Source of the DNA: Lindgomyces ingoldianus
Lineage: Eukaryota; Ascomycota; Dothideomycetes; Pleosporales; Lindgomycetaceae
Reading direction: 5' to 3'
Assembly: GCF_010093535.1 (NCBI RefSeq)
Contig: NW_022985182.1
Coordinates: 631,785-695,784, forward strand
DNA: 64,000 nt
Position 1 is the stretch's first letter; each line of letters begins with the position of its first letter. This document shows positions 47,880 through 60,900 of this stretch, in pieces. Both the position numbers and the translations under genes were made by a program. The notes beneath the pieces are model-generated. The model saw nothing but the letters and a program-made list of their open reading frames with translations, was not told where the DNA came from and did not search any database.

Positions 47880-50800
47880 ATAATAAAAAAAAAAGCTTTA
47901 CTTTACACTTTACTAAGTTCTACTAACTTGCATTTAATATAGGCCTAAATAAAATAGGTCTAATTATAGCCTTATATAACTCCCTTTTAACTAAACTGTA
48001 ACGCGCTATAGTAGAAGAACCCCTCCTAAACAACCTTAACGCGTATGCAAACTTAATTGCTACCTATAATAATAATATAAGGTTCCTCCCTGTATAAGCC
48101 CTAATACGCCCCTAAACTAGCGCAGTTGCAAATAAGAACCTTAATATAATAAAAATTAATTTAAATTATGCTCTAGTTAGTTCTAGAAAGCGTAAAGATT
48201 ATAAAAAAAAAAGTTAATACTTTAAGTGTAGTAAGTATAGTTATATTTTCTAAAACTACTTTATTTCTCTTTCTTAAGTCTGCGCAAGTAGCGCTGCTAG
48301 CACTTATTAAAGATCTTTACTATTTTATTTTTATTTTTATAAGGGCTCTAACTTATATTTAAGCTCTAATTCCTCTTACTACTTTTAACATAGCCGCAGC
48401 TATAGCAGTAAAAGCCTGCAAAAAGGCTTGTTCTAAGGCTAAGTTGCCCCCTAGGACTAATTTAACACTAGATCTCTGCTAACCTATAGGCTAAGTCCCC
48501 TACTAATAACTAGAAGTACTAAGTTAATATTTCTATATATTTATAATAAAAAACTATATTAGCTTTAATATAAGCTCTTATTAACTTAAAAGTAAATAGC
48601 ATAAGTTATATTAATAGAGAACTAGCGTGTAAACTAAATCTTTAATTAACACTACTTATCTAAATAATTTACCTAACTAAATTTAATAGAAAATAACTTA
48701 AAAAAAGTTTTATCTTTTATACTATAACTATTATAATTACCTACTAACACTATAAGAAGCAGATTAAGCTTTATGTAATAAACATAGAACATTATAACTT
48801 AATTCTAGAATAACTATAGCTGTATTAGCATAAGGTTGCCTTTAATTACTAAGAGTAAGTTCTAAACTTTAACTCTTTTTAATGCTAAGATGTATACTTA
48901 TGCTTACACCTAAACAACACTTAAGTAGCACTTAATATAGAAAGTCTTTAGACTTACTTTTTAATAACTTAAAAAAGAACTACCTAAGTAAGGCTAATAA
49001 GCTAGGCCTTTTACTAAAATAAGCTATATAAAATAATTTAATAACTACTTAAACTTAAAAAAGAGAAAGCTTTTAAGAAATCTTTACTTACTTAATTTAA
49101 ACATAAACTAGGACTTAAATAGTAGATAGACATCTGCTACATAGGACCTGCCTTATTTATAACCCTAGCTTAATAACTAGATTATAAAATCTACGCAGTT
49201 ATAATTTCTAATATAGACTAAGCTCTAGCTTTCTAAAAACGCACTAACTTAAAAATAATAGTCTCTTAAGACTACTATAACTTATTATATGTTTTTTTCT
49301 AAAACAAGTCTAATAAGCTTCTAATATAACATTTATATAATTACTAAATAACTTTTAAGCCTAGTAAACAACCTAGTTATAAGCTACTATATAAAATGTT
49401 GCTAAATAAATAAAAAGTGCTCTAAAAATACTTTAATAAAAACTTAAAAAAAAAGTTTATTTAAGCTAGCTTTTTACTAGTAGTGTTACTTATACTATTT
49501 ATAAAGAAACTTAGGAGTAGGCTTTAATTCTATGTTAACTACTAAAGACTAAACACTATTACTATTAAAAACTAATACTTAATTTTTTTTTATAAAAAAC
49601 CCTAAGCTAACTAAGTAAAGTAAAGTATTTTATAAAGTTAGATATTATTACTACCTTTAATAAGCTAAAGATAGTAAAGGGTAATAAGTAGCTAATAGTG
49701 TTTTAGACTTAATATAAACTATTTAAGTACTTAGTAATGCCCTTTAGCTTAGCTAACACGCCTAGTACTTTTTAACATTTTATAAATAACTTGCTCTAAC
49801 CCTACCTAGACATGTTTTATACTATGTATATTAATAATATTCTAATCTACAGTAATAGCCTTTTAGAGCATAAACAGCATGTACGCCTAGTGCTAAAGGC
49901 TATAGAAGAAGTAGGTCTGTAACTTAACATAGATAAATATAAGTTCTACTAATTAAAGGTTATGTATTTAGAATATGTAATCTTTATAAATAGCATTTAA
50001 ATAGACCCTATTAAAGTTTAAACTGTGCTAGATTAGTAATACTTAAAAAATATAAAAAATGTTTAAGCTTTTATAAAATTTACTAACTTTTACTAATAAT
50101 TTATTAACAACTTTTTATAGCAAGTAAGCCTTATAATTATACTTACTAAAAAAGAGATTTAATTTAACTTTAACTTAAATTACTAATAGTTTTTTAACTA
50201 GCTAAAAAAAGCCTTTACTAAAGCTTTAATACTTTACTACTTTAACTCTAAACTACTAATACTTATAGAAGCTAATGCCTTAGACTATGTAGTAGCAGAA
50301 GTTCTTTTCTAGACTAAGCTAGATAGGACTATTAGGCTTATTACATACTTCTTAAAAAAAATAAGTCTTGCAAAAGGTAATTATAAGATTTATAATAAGA
50401 AATTACTTACTATAGTACACTACTTTAAATAATAGCAACCTAAACTAGAAGGTGCAGCGCATTTAATACAGGTTCTATTTAACTATAAGAACTTATAGTA
50501 CTTTGTAACTATAAAATAACTTAGCTACTAATAAGCTTATTAGTCTAAATAGTTATTTTATTTTAATTTTAAAATTACTTATTATTCTAGTTAAAATAAA
50601 GAGAAATTAGATGCCTTTATAAGGTAATTCTAAAACACTTTTACTTAAAAAAAAGTGTAAAAGGCTTAACACTAAACTTTACTTTAACTTAAGCTATTTT
50701 TAGACCTTAACTTAAACAAAATAAATTAGATAATTAATTAAATTATTACTAATAAGTATTTAAATAATAAATTTATTTAAAAAACTTTAAACCTGCTCTA

Positions 50801-52281
50801 AAACAGTGCTAGTTAGTTAAAGAAAGTAATACTAGTTAACTATAAAAACTAAAATAGTAAGCTGTATTACTATAACTAACTTATAATCTCTAATTCTAAT
50901 AAACTAAGAATTAAAATACTCTAAATTATACATAACTTGCCTATTAAAGAACACCTAGGTAGAGGAAAGACTCTTAACCTACTACAGAGAGAGTACTACT
51001 AGCCCTACATGTTCTATACTGTACGCTAATATGTATTATGTTGCTATACTTACTATAAAGTAAAGGCCTTTTAAAAAAGGTATAATAGCCTACTTAAACT
51101 ACTCCTAATCTTTAAATAAGCTTAAAAAGATATATTAATTAATTTTATTATAAACTTACCTTTATTTAAAAAGTATATAAATATTATAGTAGTTATTAAT
51201 TACTTAACTAAGTATTAACACTTAATACTATGTTCCTTTATAACTGCCTCTAATATAGCCTAGTTATTCTACTAATATGTATAAGTTTACTATAGCCTAC
51301 CTAACATAATTATATTAGACAGAGGTACACAGTTTATCTTAGCCTTCTAGGACAAACCTTATAAACAGCTTTAAATTATTCTCTATCTATCTACAGCTTT
51401 TTACCTAGAGACTAACAGCTAGACTAAGAACATAAATGCTGTAATAAAATAAGTTCTATAAGTGTACATAAACTACTAGTAAGATAACTAAGTAAAATAG
51501 TTAGCTATAGCATAGTTTAAAGCTAATAACATAACATTTAAATTAACATAAGTATCCCTGTTTTTAGCAAACTATAGATACTACTCCTAAATAAAATTTA
51601 AACTACTTTTAAATACCTTCTAACTAACTTATTAATCTATATAAGTAATAGATATAAATAGACTTATTAATAAAATTTAAAATATATCTAAATATATTTA
51701 TAAAAAGCTTACATAGGCTTAAGCTTTTTAACAAAAGTACATAAACTAATCTTAAACCTCTGCCCCTATGTATGCAGCTAGTAAGAAGGTCTAGCTAGAC
51801 ACTAGAAATATTTAAATAAACTAATAATTAAAGAAACTTAATTAAAAGAACCTTAGCTTTTTTATAGTAGCCTATATAGTCTTATTACACGCTTACTAAT
51901 TAATCCTACCTAACAGCATAAAGATACACCTTGTGTTCCACGTATTATTGCTGCGCTAAGTAGCTTCTAAATCTAACTATTTACCTAGACAGCTAAACCT
52001 GCTACCTAAACCTATTATTATAAATAATAAACTAGAATATGTTATAGAAAACATTAAACAGATCTAGTTTAATAAGAAGAAATATATCTATAAATACCTT
52101 ATAAAATAAACTAGATATAATAAACTGTTATAGAAACCTGTAGAAGCTTTATAAAAGAACTCTATAGTAACTTAATTCTACGCCTAATACTTATCTAAAC
52201 TAAACCTGTACCCTAATAAAGACAACTTAATGCTAGAACTACTAATGTAAAGGATTCCCTTTCTAATAAGAGGGGGGGTAC
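47880..52281 (+). pseudogene. B4 gag-pol, main part
   Basis: Colinear with B1 from about 28,705. Zinc knuckle near 48,220-48,265 (mutated), RT active site YINN near 49,829-49,840, integrase about 50,940-51,450, chromodomain-like end about 52,090-52,230. Stops throughout. It ends with the purine tract before the 3' LTR at 52282. Confidence 0.82.
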
Positions 52282-52599
52282 TGTCACAGTATCCTCCCTA
52301 GATCCTAGACATAACTATATTAGACGCGTACTAGAGTATTATTAGTGCACGTCTAACATAAACACAACATAACATAGACATAAACTTAAGCATAAACTGC
52401 CTTAACACTAACTAAACCTAAAACAGGCTTAATTTATACTTAAAGTGCTTAAACTTTTAAGCTAAGTATTTAATTACTAATTTCTTTCTAAACCTTCTTG
52501 TTCCTTACATAACGTCTTGTACCTACTATAATACCTTACATAGTAATTAAACTAGACCTCTGTGAAGCTCTATAACCTTACTTGTGCACAATTGTGACA
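52282..52599 (+). repeat. 3' LTR of B4
   Basis: 318 bp, TGTCACAGTATCC...AATTGTGACA, preceded by AGGGGGGG. Its right end is lightly mutated. Confidence 0.93.
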
Positions 52600-52604
52600 C
52601 CTAG

Positions 52605-55600
52605 GACTAATTTAACACTAGATCTCTGCTAACCTATAGGCTAAGTCCCTTACTAACAACTAGAAGTACTAAGTTAATATTCTTATATATTTATAATAAA
52701 AAACTATATTAGCCCTAATACAGGCTCTTATTAACTTAGGAGTAAACAGCATAGGTTACATTAACAGAGAACTAGCGTGTAAACTAAATCTCTAATTAAC
52801 ACTACTTACCTAAATAATTTACCTAACTAGATTTAATAGAAAATAACTTAAAAAAGGTTCTATTTTTTGTACTATAACTATTACAATTACCTACTAATAC
52901 TCTAAGGAGCAGATTAAGCTCTATGTAATAAACATAGGATGTTATAACCTAATTCTAGAACAACTATAGCTATATTAGCACAAGGTTGCTTTTAATTACT
53001 AAAAGTAAGTTCTAAACTTTAACTCTTTCTAATGCTAAGATATATGCTTACACTTACACCTAAATAACACCTAAGTAGCACTTAATATAGAGGGTTTCTA
53101 GACTTACTCTCTAATAACTTAGAGAAGAACTACCTAAGTAAGGCTAACAAGCTAGGCCTTTTACTAAAATAGGCTATGTAAAATAATTTAACAACTGCTT
53201 AAACCTAAAGAAAAAAAAGCTTTTAAAGAATTTTTACTTACTTAATTTAAACACAAACTAGGACTTAAACAGCAGATAGACATCTGCTACATAGAACCTA
53301 CCCTATTTATAACTCTAGCTTAATAACTAGATTATAAAATCTACGCAGTTATAATTTTTAATATAGACTAAGCTCTAGCTCTCTAAAAAACGCACTAACT
53401 TAAAAATAATAGTCCCTTAAGACTACTATAACTTATTATATGTCTTTTTCTAAGACAAGTTTAATAAGCTTTTAATATAATATTTATATAATTACTAGAT
53501 AACCTTTAAGCCTAGTAAACAACCTAGTTATAGGCTACTATATAGAATGTTGCTAAATAAATTAAAAGTGCTCTAAAAATACCTTAATAAAAACTTAAAA
53601 AAAGAGTTTATTTAAGCTAGCTTCTTACTAGTAGTGTTACTTATACTATTTATAAAGAAACTTAAAGGTAGGCTTTAATTTTGCATTAACTACTAAGAAC
53701 TAAATACTATTACTATTAAAAACTAATACTTAATTTCCTTTTTACAGGAAACCCTAAGCTAACTAAGTAAAGCAAAGTATTTTATAAAGTTAGATATTAT
53801 TACTGCCTTTAATAAGCTAAGAATAGTAAAAGGTAATAAGTAGCTAATAGTGTTTTAGACCTAATATAAACTATTTAAGTACCTAGTAATGCCCTTTAGC
53901 TTAGCTAACACGCCTAGTACTTTTTAACATTTTATAAACAACTTGCTCTAACTCTACCTAGACATGTTCTACACTATGTATATTAACAATATTCTAATCT
54001 ACAGTAATAGCCTTTTAGAGTATAAACAGCATGTACGCCTAGTACTAAAGGCTATAGAAGAAGTAGGTCTATAACTTAACATAGACAAATGTAAGTTCTA
54101 CTAATTAAAGGTTATATATTTAAGATATGTAATCTTTATAGATAGCATTTAAATAGACTCTATTAAAGTTTAGACTATGCTAGATTAGTAATACCTAAAG
54201 AACATAAAAGATGTTTAAGCCTTTATAAAATTTACTAACTTCTACTAATAATTTATTAATAACTTTTTATAGTAAGTAAGCTTTATAATTACACTTACTA
54301 AAAAAAAAATTTAATTTAACTTTAACTTAAATTACTAATAGTTTTTTAACTAGCTAAAAAAAGCCTTTACTAAAGCTCTAATACTCTGCTACTTTAACTT
54401 TAAACTACTAATACATATAAAAGCTAATGCCTTAGACTACATAGTAGTAGGAGTTCTCTTCTAGACTAAGCTAGATAGGACTATTAGGCCTATTATATAC
54501 TTCTTAAAAAGAATAAGTCCTATAAAAGGTAATTATAAAATCTATAATAAAGAATTACTTACTATAGTACACTACTTTAAATAATAGCAACTTAAACTAG
54601 AAGGTGCAGCGCATCTAATATAGGTTCTATCTAACTATAAGAACTTATAGTACTTTATAACTATAAAATAACTTAGCTACTAATAAGCTTATTAGTTTAA
54701 ATACTTATTCTATTTTAATTTTAAGATTACTTATTATTCTAGTTAAAATAAAGGGAAACTAGATGCCTTTATAAGGCAATTTTAAAACGTCCTTACTTAA
54801 AAAAAAGTGTAAAAGGCTTAACACTAAACTTTACTTTAACTTAAGCTATTTTTAGACCTTAACTTAAACAAAATAAATTAAATAATTAATTAAATTATTA
54901 CTAATAAGTATTTAAATAATAAATTTATCTAAGAAACTTTAGACCTACTCTAAAATAGCGCTAGTTAGTTAAAGAAGGTAACACTAGCTAACTATAAAAA
55001 CTAAAATAGTAAGCTATATTACTATAACTAACTTATAATCTTTAATTTTAATAAACTAAGAATTAAACTACTCTAAATTATACATAACTTGCCTGTTAAA
55101 GAACACCTAGGTAGAGGAAAGACTCTTAACCTACTACAGAGAGAGTACTACTAGCCCCGCATGTTCTATACTGTACGCTAATATGTATTATGTTGCTATA
55201 CTTGCTGTAAAGTAAAAGCCTTTTAAAAAAAGTATAATAGCCTACTTAAACTACTTCTAATTTTTAAATAAGCTTAGAAAGACATATTAATTAATTTTAT
55301 TATAGACCTACCTTTATCTAAAAAGTATATAAATATTATAGTAGTTATTAATTACTTAACTAAGTATTAACACTTAATACTATATTCCTTTATAACTGCC
55401 TCTAATATAGCTTAGTTATTCTACTAATACATATAAGTTTACTATAGCCTACCTAACATAATTATATTAGACAGAGGTACGCAGTTTGTCTTAGCCTTTT
55501 AAGACAAACTCTGTAAACAGCTTTAAATTGTCTTTTATTTATTTACAGCTTTTTACCTAGAGACTAACAGCTAAACTAAGAATGTAAACACTATAATAAA

Positions 55601-56432
55601 ATAAGTCCTATAAGCGTACATAAACTACTAGTAAGATAACTAAGTAAAATAGTTAGCTATAGTATAGTTTAAAGCTAATAATATAACATCTAAATTAACA
55701 TAAGTATCTCTATTTTTAGTAAACTATAAATACTACTTTTAAATAGAATTTAAACTACTTTTAAATACCCCCTAACTAACTTATTAATTTATATAAGTAA
55801 TAGATGTAAATAGACTTATTAATAAAATTTAAAATATATCTAAATATGTTTATAAAAAGCTTACATAGGCTTAAGCTCTTTAATAAGAGTACATAAACTA
55901 ATTCTAAACCTCTGCCTCTATGTATGCAGCTAGTAAGAAAGTCTAGCTAGACGCTAGAAATATCTAAATAAACTAATAATTAAAGAAACTTAATTAGAAG
56001 AACTTTAGCCCCTTTATAGTAGCTTATATAGTCTTATTACATACTTACTAATTAATCCTACCTAACAGCATAAAGATACACCTTGTGTTCCACGTATTAT
56101 TGCTGTGCTAAGTAGCCCCTAAATCTAACTATCTACCTAAACAGCTAAACCTGCTACCTAAACCTATTATTATAAATAATAAACTAGAATATGTTATAAA
56201 AGACATTAAATAAATCTAGTTTAATAAAAAGAAATGTATCTATAAATACCTTATAAAATAGACTAGATACAACAAACTGTTATAGAAACCTGCAGAAGCC
56301 CTATAAAAGAACTCTATAGTAACTTAATTCTATGCCTAATACCTATCTAAACTAAACTTGTACTCTAATAAAGATAACCTAATGCTAGAACTACTAATGT
56401 AAAGAATTCCCTTTCTAATAAGGGGGGGGTAC
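52605..56432 (+). pseudogene. B3 pol region
   Basis: It continues B3 after B4 at the protease/RT side. RT active site YINN (TATATTAACAAT) near 53,979-53,990; integrase about 55,080-55,600; chromodomain-like end about 56,230-56,370. Many TAG/TAA stops. Confidence 0.82.
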
Positions 56433-56750
56433 TGTTACAGTATCCTCCCTAGATCCTAGACATAACTATATTAGACGCGTACTAGAGTATTATTAGTGCA
56501 CGTCTAACATAAATATAACATAATATAAATATAAACTTAAGCATAAACTGCTTTAACACTAACTAAACCTAGAACAGGCTTAATTTATACTTAAAGCGCT
56601 TAGACTTTTAAGCTAAGTATTTAATTACTAATTTCCTTCTAAACTTTCTTGTTCCTCACACAACGTCTTGTACCTACTATAATACCTCACGTAGTAATTA
56701 AACTAGACCTCCGTGAAGCTCTATAACCTTACTCGTGCACAATCGTGACA
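56433..56750 (+). repeat. 3' LTR of B3
   Basis: 318 bp, TGTTACAGTATCC...AATCGTGACA. The last 120 bp keep most CpG/CpA sites, unlike the 5' LTR at 39480. Confidence 0.93.
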
Positions 56751-56755
56751 GGAGC

Positions 56756-57175
56756 TAGCAAACCTAATCTGTAAGGATAGAAATAGAGGTATATATAGTG
56801 CAAGATATATAAGGTAGTAGTGTTCTCTTTATAAAGGTTTTAATGCCTTTTAGTTTATTAGGTAGGTAAAAACTAAATAGTAATTATAACCTTCTAACTA
56901 TAGTTATAATTAAGACTATATACATAGGGTTTGCATGCTTTGCATGCTTGCATGTTTGCCTACTCACTTAGCCTGCATAACCTGCAAGCCTGCAAACCTG
57001 CAAGGCTTATTAGATAATGCATTCTGCTAGGCTTTTATCTAAAAGCTAAAGCTATTTCTTATCTGTCCTATCACGTGACTCGCTTAGCGCGGGGCTAAGC
57101 GTCTTCCATCCGACGTCGCTTAGGCTGTGTGGGACAGCCAGTTGGGTCATTACGGTCTGATTGTTGGCTGTAACA
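56756..57175 (-). repeat. Element A LTR, remaining 420 bp (lightly mutated)
   Basis: It resumes the LTR after the B3 insertion. The right end keeps TCACGTGA (57071-57078) and a perfect hairpin CGCTTAGC/GCTAAGCG (57081-57088, 57094-57101), both altered in the LTR at 16786. It also holds CCTGCAAG-type triplicate words near 56,985. In minus orientation this is the start of the 5' LTR, where the U3 promoter elements lie. Confidence 0.9.
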
Positions 57176-57180
57176 GTTAA

Positions 57181-57836
57181 AGCCTTTAGTTTATATAAAA
57201 AAGCGCTTATACTAACTTTTTTAGAAGTAACAACATGTTTGTTTGTAATGTATTACACTTATAGCGTCTCTATCCTTCCTAGCTAGCTCTAATTACTCTA
57301 ATATCTTAAATTAAGCACCTAAAGGCTTAATAATTATGTTTATATAAACATCTATTAGTTTCTTCTACTTAAATAGCCTAAAACTATAATTGCTAATTAT
57401 AAAAGTTATTCTTTTTATATAGTTTATAATGTAGAGAATAATTTTAAGGCTTATAGCAGCGTTTATAAGCTACCTACTATAAAGCTTAGAAGACCTTCTA
57501 AAATTAGTAATAAAAATAGTAAAGCTCTGTTTAAGAAGTTAATCTGTAGTAAATAAAGATACTAGAACAAATAAGCCTATTAGCTATAGATAAAAAGAGG
57601 CGTAAAAGTTAATAAATTTATAATCTTCTATTACCTTACCTAGCATAGATAAAGTAGGCGTACCTTATAGCCTTTTTTATAGGCTTGTAATAAAAAGCTT
57701 TAAAAGCTTTACTATTACTTTTTTTATTAGTTTACATAAAATAATTTAGTGTTTTTTAATAAGTTTATTTTTAATAAGAAAACTAGCTAGCAGCATAAGG
57801 CTTATAAGCCTGTAGTCTATAAAAGTTAATATACTT
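57181..57836. repeat. AT-rich relic (base sequence D, right part)
   Basis: RIP-like sequence between element A and Copia C2, originally joined to 16,780. No LTR or TIR could be matched and no protein domain could be recognised on either strand. It may be an older, decayed transposon. Confidence 0.4.
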
Positions 57837-57983
57837 AGTGTTGTCAGATTAAAGCACTGTTTCTAGGCTTCCTGAGATGAATGATGGGTTTGGATATGAT
57901 GTATAGGATGATTAATTAATTGTATTAATTGTCTTGATTTATCAATCCTTTTTCTGCTCTACTTGTGTTGCTCAGCTTTTTGT

Positions 57984-60900
57984 CTACTAAATAGTTAAAT
58001 AACGTAGCTCTAAGAGCTCTTCTTATCTAGTGTATTGTCTATAAATAACGCATTGCTTGCTACTATAAGGTAGTCTTCTCCTCCTAATTAGAGTGCGTAC
58101 GTCTGTGTCGCATGTAGGTACAGGATGACTTGATCAGCTGCATCCTAATGGTCAGATGCGGGATTCGTGAGAAACTGTGTGAGGCGTGATGTAGCAAAGG
58201 CAATGTCTAGTCTTGTAGTAACTACTGCAAAGAGCAAAGATCTAATCTTCTGCTAATATTAATTTACTTCTAATAGAGTTGCAAAACTAGATTACAGCAT
58301 AAGTTTAATCCTACTTATAGGTGTAGCGTGCTGCAGGTCTTTTCTGTTAGCTAGCCTAGCTATCTTGTTAATATATAATGCTTATAACAGCTAAATTATT
58401 TGTTGCTGTTAATCTTTAATAATCTTAACTCCTAGAAACTATTATAGGTCCTTGCCTCCTATTAGGGTATACTTCTCCTGTAACTAGTCTACTACACGCT
58501 GTGCATCTGCTTTAGAGCCTTTCCTGTACACAATAATAAGGTTGTCTATGTAAAAGAAGACAAATATTCTAGCTTTAGTTATGTAGTAGGGTTTATGTAA
58601 GACAGCTAAGAACCTAAGGCCTTTAAAAGTTATTATAAAATAGTATTACTAAAGTAAAGAAGAAATTTATAGGCTATATAGTGCTTTTTAAAGCTTTAGT
58701 ATTATACCTAGTTTCTAATAGCCTCTTAGCATCCGCATGTAGATATTGCAGTTAATTGCTGCATGTACAAACGTGTTAGTTATGTTATATTGTTTAAGCT
58801 CTAAGTTAAAGCGTGTAGATATTGCTATTAGCATTTAAAATAAGCGTCCTACTAAAGTAGCAGTGTAGGTATCTTGTGTAGTAATGTTTCTTTGTTAATT
58901 ACTGTAGACTACTAGTTACGCTTTACATCTTTATAATTTATAGTGCTTGTTAAGCTTATAGGTGTACACCTACATACAATCTAAAATCTACTGTCTAGCT
59001 GCCTTAATTAGCTTTATCTAGACCTCTGTCTAAGATTTTATTATCTAATAACTATCTAGGTGTGTTTTTTCTACTGCCTTAAACATCTTATGTAGAGAGT
59101 GCTCCTCTAGTTGCTTTTAGGTTAATAGTAGAAGTAGTAGCTAGCTTTTATAAAGTGTCTTCTTTTTAGATAGTATTTTTATTAATGCTACTTTATCTAG
59201 TGTCTTGCTGCTATGCTTTCCTACACTTCTAAATCTTATGCTAGCTATAAAGGCTGCAGCCTATAGTATAGTCTTTAACAACCTTATTTAGCTTAGCTTT
59301 AGTGCTGCTCTAGCTATTAACTACATAAGTAATGCTATAAGTAGTAGAGTGTTTAGAGAAGATAGATAGTTATCTCTAATCTTTCTTTCTTAATAGTAGC
59401 CTAGTAGGTCTACTTTATTAAAATTTAATGTATTATCTGCAGTGTTATCTTTATAGAATAACTCTATCTTTAGCTAATAACTAAGTGTTAGAAGTTTAAT
59501 TATTTTAATGTATATAGTAATTTTCTTTACTATATTATATATAAAGTTATCTATTAAGTCTTTAAGCTTACTGCTAAAAATTAAGTGTTTATTAAAAATA
59601 ACATTATGTGTATAGATTACTTTTACTAGCAGTAGTATCTATACGCAGTAAATATTTAATAATTAGTACCTAACTAGATATCTAATCTACGCTTTTAGGT
59701 CTAGCCTCTGTAGCTTAAATTTATTCTAATGTGTGTTATTAGTTATTATAAATGCTTTATAGCTATAAGCTTTTAGATGTGTAAAGCTTAGCTTTTAAAT
59801 TAACATAATAACTCTATTATTTAGAGCTGCTTATGTAAAGAAGATCTTATATAGTGTCTTTTAGTTATTAGCATAGTTTAGCGTCTAATTGTATAAGTAT
59901 ACGCTAGCTCTAGTAATGTATAGCTATACGTCCTATAGTAGGTTAGCATCTAGTTGCATAGCCTATAACTTCTTTTTATTTACACCCTCTAAGCGTTTAG
60001 CTTCTTTATTCTAGGCTTATGTATCTAGTGCTAAAGGCTTAACAGTTATTTTATGTAATGCTAGCTAGCGTTCTACTTTTAGTTTTACTGTTATAATCTT
60101 ATTATTAGCTTTAATAACTTTTATAGTAATGTTATAATAGTTCTTTAAAAAGAGGATAAAAATTATAAAAGCTTTAATAATTAATTTAGCAGACTTATTA
60201 TTCTTAAAGTAAAGGTCCTACTAGAGGCTAAAATACTTATTAGTAATTAGTATTTAACTCTACTTTTTTATAATGCTCTATGCTTTGTATGCATAGAAAT
60301 TAATTAACAGTCTTTTACTAGGTCTACTGTTACTAATTTGCAGTGCATAGCTAATTTATTATTATATCTTAGCTCTGCTATATAAGTTACATTAGACTGT
60401 TATAATTTCTTTAATTTACACCCCCTTAGCTTACTATATAAGGTGTTAAAGTGTAGCTAGTCTAGGGTGTTCTAAACGCTTATGCTATAGCTCTACTAAT
60501 GCCTTTTATAGACTATGTTTAGTTCTTATGTTAATTATGTGTGTATAATATAAGCCCTTTTGTAGTAGATAGTACTCTAACACCTATTAGCTATAGATCT
60601 TTATAAGATCTTTAATTATTATCCTGTTTAAGGCCTTTAAAGCAGTTAGCTCTGCTTATGTGTCCTACTAGATTCCTTTCTATTGCAGTAGGCAGAACAA
60701 GACTAGGTTGCACAGCAAGTCTAGGCACAGTGCAGTGTTATAAAGTATAAGACTGTATGCTTAACTATGTGTTCTATGCTTACTTTTTAAGCTTAGTGTA
60801 ATTAATCTGTAGCTTTAAATCTATATGTAAGAGTTTCTAGACTAGATAAAGTCTTCTAGTGTTAGTAAATAATAGTTATAGATCTAATTAAAATTATTTA

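Larger units (their letters stand above)
40999..52599 (+). mobile_element. Gypsy element B4, containing Copia C1
   Basis: LTRs 40999-41316 and 52282-52599 (318 bp). Duplication TCTAG (40994-40998) and CCTAG (52600-52604), one RIP-type mismatch. Removing C1 and its TSD leaves 5,662 bp. Same orientation as B3. Confidence 0.94.
39480..56750 (+). mobile_element. Gypsy element B3, containing B4 and C1
   Basis: Duplication GGAGC at 39475-39479 and 56751-56755. LTRs are 39480-39797 and 56433-56750 (318 bp each). Own sequence is 39480-40998 plus 52605-56750, about 5,665 bp. It inserted into element A's LTR. Confidence 0.95.
16786..57175 (-). mobile_element. Gypsy element A, split by nested insertions
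   Basis: A full-length Ty3/Gypsy LTR retrotransposon in minus orientation. LTRs are 598 bp: 16786-17383, and 39302-39479 joined to 56756-57175. Both begin TGTTA and end TAACA, and the duplication GTTAA occurs at 16781-16785 and 57176-57180. Removing the insertions (Fot1 pair, solo LTR, B1/B2, B3/B4/C1) with their TSDs leaves about 7.59 kb. Order on the minus strand is RT, RNase H linker, integrase, as in Ty3/Gypsy. All frames are full of TAG/TAA, so it is dead. A purine tract (AGAAAAAAAG on the minus strand, mutated) abuts the LTR at 17384. Confidence 0.92.
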
